Part shown: one piece after another, positions 10,681 through 18,902 of the stretch
How the letters are laid out: the number at the start of each line of letters is the position of its first letter
How positions within the stretch are numbered: position 1 is the stretch's first letter
Assembly: GCA_022539475.1 (NCBI GenBank)
Contig: VCMS01000525.1
Location: 1-49,012 of the forward strand
DNA: 49,012 nucleotides
Direction of reading: 5' to 3'
From: Gracilaria domingensis
Lineage: Eukaryota > Rhodophyta > Florideophyceae > Gracilariales > Gracilariaceae
Program-made: the position numbers and the translations under genes
The notes under the pieces: model-generated
Database searches by the model: none
Told to the model about the DNA's origin: nothing
What the model saw: the letters and a program-made list of their open reading frames with translations, nothing else

Positions 10681-11076
10681 TTATATGTCTAGTATGTAAA
10701 ACCAACGTAGAAAACACTGGGTTCGTACATCTTTGAACATCGCCCGAGCGCCGTGTGGGAACCGCCGTTCGCCGAGTTCATAGCCGAGATCATAGCTATG
10801 ATCTCGGCTATGAACTCGGCGAACCGCGGTTCCGGCACGGCGCATCTGAAGAAACGCCACGTGTATACCGCCGAAAGGACCCCCCCTGAGGACCCCCCTG
10901 GAGGACCCCTTGCTGTCGTTTATGTGGGCAGTGACGTCGAATAAACGGGAGAGCGATGGAGACGCGGATGAAACTTCGGACACATTGTGTAGCAAGCGTG
11001 GAAGACGGAGGGGAAGGGCTTGAGGAAGAGAGACGATGCGGTGGGAGCGGAGCAGCGCACGGAGGGCGGCGGCCAT
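10681..11076 (-). CDS. possible truncated gene with mitochondrial-type leader
   Basis: A 131-residue frame starts at 11076 with an Arg/Leu-rich, acid-free leader (MAAALRALLRSHRIVSLPQ) that looks like a mitochondrial presequence. Only the first 45 residues look like protein; the rest reads through one arm of an inverted repeat (10910-10934) and the large palindrome (10748-10843). It may be the first exon of a host gene cut by insertion, or chance. I do not recognise it. Confidence 0.2.
   Translation of the reverse strand: MAAALRALLRSHRIVSLPQALPLRLPRLLHNVSEVSSASPSLSRLFDVTAHINDSKGSSRGVLRGGPFGGIHVAFLQMRRAGTAVRRVHSRDHSYDLGYELGERRFPHGARAMFKDVRTQCFLRWFYILDI
10748..10843. repeat. 96-bp near-perfect palindrome
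   Basis: The sequence is self-complementary about the point between 10795 and 10796. The inner 58 bp (10767-10824) are a perfect palindrome with no loop, and the arms continue to 10748 and 10843 with three mismatches. It lies upstream of the minus-strand gene starting at 10447. As single-stranded DNA or RNA it would form a very stable cruciform or hairpin. Confidence 0.95.
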
Positions 11077-11119
11077 CGACGGGGCGTCACTTATTCACTG
11101 CCCACATAAACGCCAGCAA
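10910..11119. repeat. 25-bp inverted repeat pair flanking 160 bp
   Basis: The arms are 10910-10934 and 11095-11119, which are reverse complements with one mismatch. They enclose the start of the possible truncated gene at 11076. They could be termini of a small element or a fold-back; no target-site duplication is evident. Confidence 0.85.
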
Positions 11120-11776
11120 CACCACCAGGTAGTGGTGGTGTGGGTGAGAACAGGTGCTTTGGTGCGCATTGTGTAGTAGAAGTAGTCTCCAGGGGACGAG
11201 GAGAAGATATATTTATTGAGAACGAAACGAGCAGATATTACCTATAAAGAGGTGTATCGAAGGAGCTATATCTATGTTTTGTTTCCTTTAAGGCTTGTAA
11301 ATTTGAAGTGAGGAAGGTGTTCATAAACGAGTGGCGAACTTAGCTTCTGTGATGGAAAAGCTATGAAGAGACGGAGTACATGAAGAGTAAAATGCAGGGC
11401 GATGAAGAGGACGGAAGAATCATGATATGATGGTAGTGGTAGGATTTCATTTCATATACTACTGGCATGAACCATGTATGAAAAGGGACGCCTTTCTCGC
11501 AATGGTTGGGAGAACATGGAGAATGAGAAGCATAGAGAGTGTTCAAAAGTGAAGAATTGTGCTAGTAAATATGAAAATAATTGCGATGCAGAGGTTGGAC
11601 GGATATGAGCGGGTGCGGCGGTACTACATTGTCATGGGACGAAAGCGTCTACCCTTGGTACACCGTGATCGGTTTGCGAAGGAACGATCAGCGAGTTCTG
11701 TTCTTTTCGGCTTCCCTGATTTCTCTTCTTTCGATATCCCTTTTGCTCTTCTACCAGATCTTCTACCAACGCGACC
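11120..11776. other. non-coding region upstream of the small plus-strand gene
   Basis: No supported gene. The stretch is AT-richer than its neighbours, with scattered short open frames lacking protein-like composition. It presumably holds the promoter for the gene at 11777. Confidence 0.35.
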
Positions 11777-12460
11777 ATGAGCGATGACGATTCGCGTTCG
11801 AACATTAGGTGGCCGTGGGAGTCGGACGAAGGGGTACGGTCGCACAAGAAGTTAAAGAGTGTGTTCGAGGAGGAGGAAGAAAAGGAAGAGCTGGACTGGT
11901 GGGCCACTGCAGTGCTGGGGTGTGCCGGAGCGATGGGGACGCGCATGGGAGAGGACGTGGGTCGACTGACGAAGAAGGTGACAGGGTTCGTGGTAAGGGA
12001 ACTGAGGGGGATGAAAGAGGAGCAGAAGAAGATGATGAAACGCATTGAGAATCTGGAGGGGAGCTCGAAGGAGGTGAATGGGAGGAAGAAGGGCGGGGTA
12101 GGGGGTGTGGAGGGAACGCCGGTAACTCCGGCGCCGAAGACGAAGATCGTGAACGGCGTTGGGGTAGGAGTGTGCATCGGAAGCGAGGACGAGGATGCGA
12201 GAGACTTTGTACCGGCGACGGATAGTTTTGGGGCGGATGAGGTGATGGAGGGAGGATTGGTGAGGAAGAGAGGTCTGAAGAGGAAGGTTGGCGAGAAGAG
12301 GCCGATCCAACCGAGGAGTGTGGGGGTGGAAGAGGATGAAATTCAGCCGAAGGTGGAGAACAAGAAAGGAAAAGGGGATAGTAAGAAGAGGACACGGGTT
12401 GGGTTCAGGACTGTTCCGAAGCCGGTGTGGAAAGGGAGCAGTGTTGTTGGATACGAGTAG
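11777..12460 (+). CDS. uncharacterised charged protein
   Basis: A 227-residue frame starts at an ATG in good context (ACCATGA). It has an acidic N-terminus (MSDDDSRSN, then EEEEEKEELDWWATAVLG) and a short amphipathic helix or coil (VRELRGMKEEQKKMMKRIENLE, near residues 73-94). Its disordered tail contains basic, nuclear-localisation-like clusters (RKRGLKRKVGEKR, KKRTRVGFR). I do not recognise the family. The strand is opposite to the neighbouring MTase-SET and ParB-like genes. The opposite strand also has open frames, but they are Ser/Pro-rich shadows. It could be a small nuclear accessory protein of the same element, or a chance frame in G-rich DNA. Confidence 0.45.
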   Translation: MSDDDSRSNIRWPWESDEGVRSHKKLKSVFEEEEEKEELDWWATAVLGCAGAMGTRMGEDVGRLTKKVTGFVVRELRGMKEEQKKMMKRIENLEGSSKEVNGRKKGGVGGVEGTPVTPAPKTKIVNGVGVGVCIGSEDEDARDFVPATDSFGADEVMEGGLVRKRGLKRKVGEKRPIQPRSVGVEEDEIQPKVENKKGKGDSKKRTRVGFRTVPKPVWKGSSVVGYE

Positions 12461-12961
12461 AAGTGGAGCTGGGAGGATGTTGTGGAGGATGAGGAGGAAA
12501 CCGTTGAGAATGATGATGGGAAAGAATTTCGTACGCTATCATTCGCGGATGTGGAGGTAGAGGAAGGAGATGAAGGTGCTTTACTTTGATTGAGGTGATA
12601 CAGTAGTTGCCGGGTTGATGGAGGTAGAAAAGCGGTGGGGGAATGGATGTGCGCAACTACCATTTCATGAATGTTGTACTAGCCAGAGTTAGTTTACATT
12701 CATTATTTGTGTTTATTTGCAATCGACAAGTATGCAAGTGCCGTTGGTAGCTTCCAGATCGAGCTCCCACCTAATCCGTCTGAGTATACTAGGTACAAAA
12801 ACTTTCATGTCATGGAGGTGAACTAGCAATTATGTCCGCCTTCACTCATTCTACAAATTCTGTAGTATTGCTTGAATAAATGAAAGTATGGTATCCAAAA
12901 ATTTTTTTTTTTTGGCTTGCACATAGCCGTACATTCAATTCTTTGCACATTTTTTAACGAT
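12461..12961. other. intergenic region with a T-tract
   Basis: No gene seen. An A5-T12 tract at about 12899-12915 lies downstream of the minus-strand ParB-like gene stop at 12962. In that orientation it is an A-rich 3' flank. Confidence 0.35.
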
Positions 12962-13819
12962 TCAATCCACAAAATAGCATTCTTGCCTCCTTACATAGCG
13001 TTCCGGAAACACAGACGTCGCTGCCAAATATTGTATAGCTTTCAGACGATGCAAACCATCTACAATGAAGCACTTCTTCGTTAGGCGTCCCTTGTCAGTA
13101 TCCCTCTCTCCCGTAGTAGCATCTTGTAAGGCCACCACTGGAGAACCCATCCACTGCAATATCTCCCGCTCTTCCATACTCTTCACAAGGGCTTCAACGT
13201 GGCGTTTACTTACTCCACGGAGTAAATTGGGCCGATTGTCCACCAGAGTGATGTCAACAGTAACGACAACCATCCGGTAGTGATTGAGGTTCACCTTTGG
13301 TACCTTCTGGCGAATTCGTCTGTACGTCTTGCTCCGAGTAGGTGTCCCTTGTGTTCCAGACCGCTCGCCAGAAACACTTGAACGTGCCATTCTTGCGGAC
13401 AGAAGCACAACGTCATCGTCCTGCTGCTCCGCAGTTTCTGGTGCAGTTTGGGGTACAGATGGACCAGCTCCTTGTGTGGATTGCGCATCCGCGTCTGGAA
13501 GGGGACCTTTCATAATCTCATCTTCCTCTTCTTGCACAGCCTTCCCGTGCTGAACCCTCTGTCTCGACGCAGAAATTCCCCTTGTGTCGACGGTCTGATT
13601 CATCGCAGGAGATGCCCTTTTCGACGCAGTGGGCTTCGTAGCGGAGGTAGACTTTGTTTGACCTGTCCGCTTCGTACGTAGGGATGATCTCGTCTCCATA
13701 GACCGCTTCGTAACAGACGACGGACGTGCCCGCGGAGGTGCTACTGATGCGCTACCTCTCGGTGTTGATGAACTTCGAATTGGCTCCGTGCGGCTTGTCG
13801 GCGTCATCACCTCACTCAT
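12962..13819 (-). CDS. protein with a ParB/sulfiredoxin-like domain
   Basis: The 285-residue frame has a disordered, Ser/Thr/Arg-rich N-terminal half (residues 1-175). It includes DDDVVLLSARM, which may be another hydrophobic-acidic interaction motif. The C-terminal 110 residues match the ParB/Srx fold signature: DNRPNLLRGVSKRHVEALVKSMEEREILQW, then SPVVAL, then KCFIVDGLHRLKAIQYL, which fits the GxHRLxA nucleotide-binding motif. Family members include the CTPase partition protein ParB, sulfiredoxin and DNase-like proteins; the biochemical activity here cannot be read from sequence. The ATG overlaps the TGA of an upstream frame (ATGA, 13819-13816). The frame is also open for 21 codons upstream of the ATG. 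Confidence 0.65.
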   Translation of the reverse strand: MSEVMTPTSRTEPIRSSSTPRGSASVAPPRARPSSVTKRSMETRSSLRTKRTGQTKSTSATKPTASKRASPAMNQTVDTRGISASRQRVQHGKAVQEEEDEIMKGPLPDADAQSTQGAGPSVPQTAPETAEQQDDDVVLLSARMARSSVSGERSGTQGTPTRSKTYRRIRQKVPKVNLNHYRMVVVTVDITLVDNRPNLLRGVSKRHVEALVKSMEEREILQWMGSPVVALQDATTGERDTDKGRLTKKCFIVDGLHRLKAIQYLAATSVFPERYVRRQECYFVD

Positions 13820-14300
13820 AGCAGGCTCACCGTTCGTCGCTTGGACGCTGGAATGCTGGCTGCCACCGGTTCCATCATTTTCTCATCCCAAGGAGCGGCC
13901 GTCCGGAGATCCTGGATGTATTGGAAGATCCAGGCCCTCCCCCCGGTAAGGGTAGAAAGTCTGACCGCTTCGACTGATGAGAATATTATGAACCACCACA
14001 AGACCTGGGTCCAATTGCTTCCCGTGCAACTCGCGGCGTAGAACACTTCCAATTCCATGCAACAACGCTTCCCCGACTATCACCTTTCCTTCATCCTCAA
14101 TATCCATCTGCAGAGAAACCCGCATTCCACCTTGCAATAATCGAGTGCTCCGCCGAGTGCGAGGAGTCACGCTTTGCGTACGCTTTTGAACACGAGTTGG
14201 CTTCATGTTGAACAGCTATTGCAGTGAAAGGTGTATATCAACAATACGCTCGCTCTGGACGATACAAGAACGGATGCGAGCCTTTAAAAGGCGACTTACG
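13816..14300 (-). pseudogene. upstream coding segment before the ParB-like gene, likely one frameshift and one intron
   Basis: The frame from 14206 (MKPTRVQKRTQSVTP, then GKVIVGEALLHGIGSVLRRELHGKQLDPGLVVVHNILI) looks protein-like up to a run of six G on the minus strand (13939-13944). Beyond it, the protein-like continuation is in another frame (AWIFQYIQDLRTAAPWDEKM) and ends at TGA 13816-13818, overlapping the ParB-like ATG. One base fewer in the G run would join them. Upstream, a GTAAGT donor (14299) and TGCAATAG acceptor (14216) would splice LAVRWEELPKAGVPS to LFN-MKPTR in frame. More coding may lie beyond, cut by the LTR element at 14527. Alternatively, the 14206 frame reads into the ParB frame past one TGA (13883). 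I recognise no family. Confidence 0.4.
14216..14299 (-). other. candidate 84-nt spliceosomal intron
   Basis: On the minus strand the segment begins GTAAGT and ends in a pyrimidine-rich stretch followed by CAATAG. Removing it keeps the upstream frame (ending AGVPS) in phase with the downstream frame (LFNMKPTR). The length is usual for a fungal intron. Confidence 0.45.
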
Positions 14301-14526
14301 CTGGGCACCCCCGCTTTCGGCAGCTCCTCCCAGCGCACTGCCAGTCTCGTCCGTGTCCTGTCCGTGGCCGCTCGCACACTGATTGTACGCTTTAGAGTCG
14401 TGGAGCTCGCGCAATGATGACTCACGCGAGCAATGGTCGCGTTCTCTAATCATGCTCTTCAAATGCTTTGCATAGTAGTCAAGAGTACCCTCATTCACTT
14501 CCATGTACAGCCCACTCCCGGAAATA

Positions 14527-15383
14527 TGTGGTGCAAAACCCTCGACGGGAAAACAACAAGCCGCGTCGCGGACGAGCACCTCAGGGTGTTCAGGCCCTGC
14601 TCCCTGTGAAGGGCAGTCGAGCGGCAGAACCCTCCGATAGGGCCAACACGAGCCGGGTGTAAATCCGGGTGGCCCCGATCTGGGCGTGCAGTCGGAGGTA
14701 GAAGGGGTAGAATCGGCGTAGGTATCCGGATGGTTCCGGCGAGCCACAGCGAGTGGGGGTATCCAGCCCAACGGTATGGGACGACAAAAGATCAACAAAC
14801 GAGCCGCACTGCGGAGCACTGACTCGCGATAAGCGGGAAAACTCCCGAGACAAATAAAACAAACCTACAATGTAGGGCAGAGTAGCGAAAGCCGTAAGAC
14901 GGAAATGACAACAATAAAATAGATAAGAAAAGTGCCGTGACGACGGATTAGTACTCCTCAGGGACGGAGGTTGGTTGATCAGCCCGGAATTGCGGCGGTA
15001 TTCCCCAGGATGGGGCTGGTGACCGTGCGCAAGCGGCAAGAAGATCAGAGCCAAAGGCCTCGTTGAGGTTTACTTCCCGTACAGTGGCGGCAAGTGCCGC
15101 CACTTATATACGGCACTTGAAAATATCAATTAAAATATCTAACTGTCCGGCGCTGCCGGCCAATACATTACAGGTGTGCAACCGTGGCAGGCTTGCCACG
15201 GCGCACCCGCTATCGGGCCAACTTGGCACACGTGTGCAGAAATACTACCCTTCCTAGGCATACCCCAAAATAGGGGCACTACCCCAGTAGCCTCTCATAA
15301 CCTGAGGTGTCGAAGCCGGTAACGGATCAACAAACTATGAAAAGCACCTCGGTGCATCCCCACAAAGGGCGTTTTGCTCTACA
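14527..15383 (-). repeat. 3' LTR, full length (857 bp)
   Basis: On the element's own strand it begins TGTAGAGC next to the polypurine tract and ends CACCACA, giving TG...CA termini. Bases 14527-15074 recur at 25644-26191 with one substitution (near 14847). The remaining part, 15075-15383, is U3-like and has no partner because the other LTR is truncated. Confidence 0.9.
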
Positions 15384-15398
15384 TCTCCCCCTTCTCAG
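15384..15398 (-). promoter_or_regulatory. polypurine tract at the 3' LTR
   Basis: On the minus strand this reads CTGAGAAGGGGGAGA, immediately before the TG of the 3' LTR, where plus-strand DNA synthesis of the retroelement would be primed. Confidence 0.8.
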
Positions 15399-15436
15399 GC
15401 TGAGACACCGACTCCGTCGGCTCGATACGCCTCGCG

Positions 15437-17236
15437 ATGGAGGTATATAAGGAAGTCTCCCAAGACGGGTCTGCCGAGAACTGTTCGGAGCCACCAACAC
15501 CTCCGGTGTCAGTAGCGAACCTCGTCATCTCGAGCCCTCCCGTGATGTCCAACGCACCGAACGGCCCCCCGTCCTCGACGGCACGCATGCAAGTATCGAA
15601 CCCGCCGTTCCGGTCTGTTCCTCTCCCGCAGTCGGCGGCTGCCTCCCAGCCGGGTTCTTCCGGACAAGATCACGCTCCAGCTCAGGCTGGTCCCGCGCCC
15701 GTGTGGGATTGGTTCAACGCCGAGATGCCAGCTACGCTGGGTGGATGGCCTACCGCAGGCGCGTTACGCATCCGGGATCCCCACCGGCACAGTTTCCTTT
15801 TTGCCCAGGCTCCCTGGTTTGACGCCGAAGCCGTTCGGGATACAGAGCTCGTCGACTCGTACGCTGTCGACGGTCAACTCCCTGGTGGGCTTCCTGCTGA
15901 CGTTACCCGTTCATGGGACTGGATCGCCCGCGTTGCGGTTATACCGAGCTGCCTGTTTGTAGGTCGAAACGAGACGAGACAATTCGCTCGCAATGAGATG
16001 GCCCGCATTGGGTACGCGCGACACTTCCGAGCTCCGAACGAACATCCGGTGCCGGCACAGTACCAGTACGATGTGGCACGTTACCGAACTTTCGGCGAGG
16101 TCGGCTACGGCGACCATCTAGCCAACGCGTTGGACGAAATTGACCGATATTCGGATACCGTTCAGCCGCAGCAGGAGTTGATCCTGTGGGCGCGGCCGAT
16201 CCTTCGCGCCGAGTTCCAGTTCCTTCGCCGTCCTGGACGGTCTCAATTTCATGAAGGCCTCCGCTTCGAGAGGAAATGGCGTTCCCGCTTCGGGGTACTG
16301 GTGCCGTACCAGTGCACGGAGGTGGAACGCATTGCGCGTCACTCCCATACTGGGCGATACCTGCCGCTGCCGTCATTCTGGCCTGCGGTCGAAGTCCCAC
16401 GAGGGTGTCACGTAGAGCTACCGCCCTGCCTAACTTACATAGGCTCGTACTTCATGAATGATCCGCCTCGCGGCCTGTGGAGCATCCTGGCAACAGAATG
16501 GACCGTCCGCGTTGCGGCTTTCCTCCTCATCGAGGCATATGATTCGTACCGAGTTTGGTTCATCCCGGAACTCATCCGGCAAGCGATCCGAGCGTTGGAT
16601 CTCTCCGAAGTGCTCGGCTCGGTCCGCAATGCGCGCGAAGCCACCGCGTTGGTGGACGTCATTGACCAGATTGACTGGAATGAGGTGCCTGCTAGTCAGG
16701 TTTCCGACGGGGTCCGTCGGCAGTCGGACCGTTCTCCCGGACGGAACGTCAACGCCGGCGACTTCGTATACTTTGACCCATGGATTTGGGAGGTAATTGG
16801 TCCCGCTGAGGCGGCTGGTCGCCGCCGAGAGGAGCGATATATCCCGGAAAGGCACCCGCGTGGGTTCGTATACGTCGACGATGACGGTGATGACCCTGCA
16901 GAGGGAGGAAGTCCCATGGATGAGGGGAGCCCAGTGGGGGTTGCCTCGGAGCCCGACGCTACGGGAGATGACGACGAAGTCGTGATCGTTGACCCGCCCG
17001 CTGTAGCGGCTCCCGCTCCGACCGGCCCGTGGGCTCAGGATGTAGCATCCGCCGTGGGCGGCAGTTCTTCTCTCACTCCGCGAGCGGCGGTCATTCGCGA
17101 CTTCCTTCGAGGCGTGGGAGTGGCCGTTCCCGATACGGTGACCGACGAGTCGGAGTTGCAGGCAATAGCGGCACAGCGCTTCTCCGGGGCTCCCGGTAGT
17201 GGGGGCACCCCAGGTTCTGGACCGTCCGGCGCGTAA
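15437..17236 (+). CDS. intact 599-aa antisense protein of the chromovirus, unknown function
   Basis: The frame starts 54 bp inside the 3' LTR boundary and reads opposite to gag-pol. It therefore needs an antisense promoter, most simply in the LTR. It is uninterrupted for 599 codons. Residues 1-75 are Ser/Pro-rich and disordered. A folded-looking, Trp/Arg/Tyr-rich core of about 340 residues follows (from VWDWFNAEMPATLGGWP through VDVIDQIDWNEVP). An acidic tail contains EVVIVDPP, resembling a SUMO-interacting motif, then a Gly/Pro end. The core repeats a W-x-W-I/F style and has no known retroelement domain; I do not recognise it. Long opposite-strand ORFs are known in some LTR elements. Its intact state beside fragmented pol suggests real coding. 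Confidence 0.7.
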   Translation: MEVYKEVSQDGSAENCSEPPTPPVSVANLVISSPPVMSNAPNGPPSSTARMQVSNPPFRSVPLPQSAAASQPGSSGQDHAPAQAGPAPVWDWFNAEMPATLGGWPTAGALRIRDPHRHSFLFAQAPWFDAEAVRDTELVDSYAVDGQLPGGLPADVTRSWDWIARVAVIPSCLFVGRNETRQFARNEMARIGYARHFRAPNEHPVPAQYQYDVARYRTFGEVGYGDHLANALDEIDRYSDTVQPQQELILWARPILRAEFQFLRRPGRSQFHEGLRFERKWRSRFGVLVPYQCTEVERIARHSHTGRYLPLPSFWPAVEVPRGCHVELPPCLTYIGSYFMNDPPRGLWSILATEWTVRVAAFLLIEAYDSYRVWFIPELIRQAIRALDLSEVLGSVRNAREATALVDVIDQIDWNEVPASQVSDGVRRQSDRSPGRNVNAGDFVYFDPWIWEVIGPAEAAGRRREERYIPERHPRGFVYVDDDGDDPAEGGSPMDEGSPVGVASEPDATGDDDEVVIVDPPAVAAPAPTGPWAQDVASAVGGSSSLTPRAAVIRDFLRGVGVAVPDTVTDESELQAIAAQRFSGAPGSGGTPGSGPSGA

Positions 17237-17747
17237 TTTTCCGGCTCGAGATCCCTGACGGGCTGTAGTAGTCCGTAGTAGACCCTGATGATGAGGGGCG
17301 AACTCAATAGTTAGAGGTAAACTTCACCAGCCCTGCTGGCTTGGCCCACATTTTTCTTCCTGTTCTCCCCCTTCTCAGTGGGCAGTACCTCGTTTGAGGC
17401 TGTTGCGAATGGCCCACAAGAGAGGGGTAACTTTTCCGCACAAGCGGCTGTAGCGATAAAACTTCTTAGTCTTCCTTCCAGTTTCCTGGCTTCTTCTCCT
17501 TCTTCTTAGGCTTCTTTCTTCTTTATCTTCTTCTCCACTGTGTGTGGCTTCCGCATTTCGCGGCATGTTTGTTCAGCGAAAAGCTGTCCGCTTAGAGCGG
17601 CCTGGTCCGCCTGAGGCGGCTAAGTGATCTCGAGTTAACTTCAAGTTGCATCCGCTTGACGCCGCATATTCTTGCGTAATGCAATACTGTCCGCATGAGG
17701 CGGCATATTCCGTCTGGGACGGCTGTGCTCAATAGAGACGTGGGTGG
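17237..17747. other. spacer with second polypurine tract and short GC hairpins
   Basis: This stretch separates the 3' ends of the antisense ORF and the pol chromodomain. It holds a 15-bp copy of the polypurine tract (17364-17378). Between about 17585 and 17730 it has several short CCGC...GCGG stem-loops (for example CCGCTTAGAGCGG and CCGCCTGAGGCGG). No gene is seen. Confidence 0.5.
17364..17378 (-). promoter_or_regulatory. internal copy of the polypurine tract
   Basis: The 15 bases are identical to those next to the 3' LTR (15384-15398). A shorter match ends at 19095. With the terminal tract it brackets the antisense ORF. Confidence 0.65.
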
Positions 17748-18902
17748 TCAACCCACTTGGGCCTTGTCCAGCGTAGCCGGTATCGGTGTCCGTGTGCGAC
17801 GGTGGTACTGCAAGACCTTCGAGCGAGGCAAGTGCTCAATGGGCTCGTGCGTATCCTCTGAAGAGGCGTAGCCGTACCAACGGACTCGATACAGTAGTTC
17901 CCCGTCAGGGGCGTAGCCGTGACTTATCAGACGGTCAATGACATACTCCTCATCGAGGACCTTCCGCGCAAGATGCGGCTTTGTCGATGTATCCTCTCTC
18001 GAGGTGTCGTTGTTACTTCTCCCGTCGTGGGCTTCATTGGTTACTTTCGGCTTCCGTCCTGACGGCAAGACACCCTGTACGCCAGGCGAGAGCCATTTTG
18101 ACCATGGTGTTTCCATGTCATTCCGGCTTCCAGAGTTCTGGCTTTCCTTCCCGTATTGTCGGGCTGTTACCGAGCTTCGGTGTTCTCGAATAGCGAGCTT
18201 CCGGCGTTCCGGCAAGATCTCCCGAAGTGAGGGTGAACGGTCCGCAATGCGGTGTGCCAGCGAGTGGTGCCGTGGCACGTGCCGAGGCGACGCCTTGCCA
18301 AGCATTGCTGGCGGTGGGGCCTGCGCCGTTGCACGGCTGTGCGTTGCCGATTCAAATTCGGAATTTCCGTTTCCGGCGGCCGCAAGCCTTACAGCGGGCA
18401 CGTGCCCGGCTCGTGTGTTGTCACCCTCCACTGGAGGCGGATCGCCGGCGAAGCCAGACACTTGGCGCAGCGTGCGCGCGTGTGCAGCGTTGGGCTGCTG
18501 CCCACCTACTGTGGCATGTCGGCCTGCTGTTGCGGCGGTTGCCTCCGTGTTTTCAACGGCTTCATTACTCGATGCTTCAATAAAATCTCCCGAAATCGGG
18601 TCTGCCGTAACAACACGGTCTTTCTGGACAGGCTTCTTTTCCGGTCTTCCGGCTTCTTTTGACGCGAGTGCGCTGCCGCTGCCGGGCTCCGACTGCGGCG
18701 GGCATGTACTTTCCGCATTCGACGTGGCTGCTGCGGTGGTTACCACCCTCTTTTCCGGCGTACCGGTCTCACGCTGCACAGCTGGGGCAGGCTCTTGTCC
18801 TTCCGTCTGTGACGGCCGTACAGTGCTATCCGCGGGCGAAGCGGCGACTTCTGCAGCAGCTACATCCTGGTGTTCTTCCGGTTCTCCGGCTTCGTGCTCC
18901 AC
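17748..18902 (-). CDS. chromovirus pol C-terminus with chromodomain
   Basis: This open frame of 384 codons has a long disordered, Ala/Pro/Glu-rich linker (about 310 residues). A chromodomain follows at the C-terminus: EEYVIDRLISHG, LLYRVRWYGYASSEDTHEPIEHL, KVLQYHRR. The aromatic and WxGY positions fit chromodomains that bind methylated histone tails. In chromoviruses this domain steers integration to heterochromatin. In the intact element it would be the end of the pol polyprotein, so the apparent start here is not a real initiation site. The unusually long linker between integrase and chromodomain is notable. Confidence 0.85.
   Translation of the reverse strand: MEHEAGEPEEHQDVAAAEVAASPADSTVRPSQTEGQEPAPAVQRETGTPEKRVVTTAAATSNAESTCPPQSEPGSGSALASKEAGRPEKKPVQKDRVVTADPISGDFIEASSNEAVENTEATAATAGRHATVGGQQPNAAHARTLRQVSGFAGDPPPVEGDNTRAGHVPAVRLAAAGNGNSEFESATHSRATAQAPPPAMLGKASPRHVPRHHSLAHRIADRSPSLREILPERRKLAIREHRSSVTARQYGKESQNSGSRNDMETPWSKWLSPGVQGVLPSGRKPKVTNEAHDGRSNNDTSREDTSTKPHLARKVLDEEYVIDRLISHGYAPDGELLYRVRWYGYASSEDTHEPIEHLPRSKVLQYHRRTRTPIPATLDKAQVG

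Noticed and set aside
11632..12395. Minus-strand frames opposite the small gene at 11777
   Set aside because: Extremely Ser/Pro-rich, as expected from the complement of a Gly/Glu/Lys-rich gene.
14590..15054. Open frames inside the first element's LTRs (also 25707-26171)
   Set aside because: They are the same LTR sequence twice, with no domain and no supporting context; identical frames follow from the repeat.
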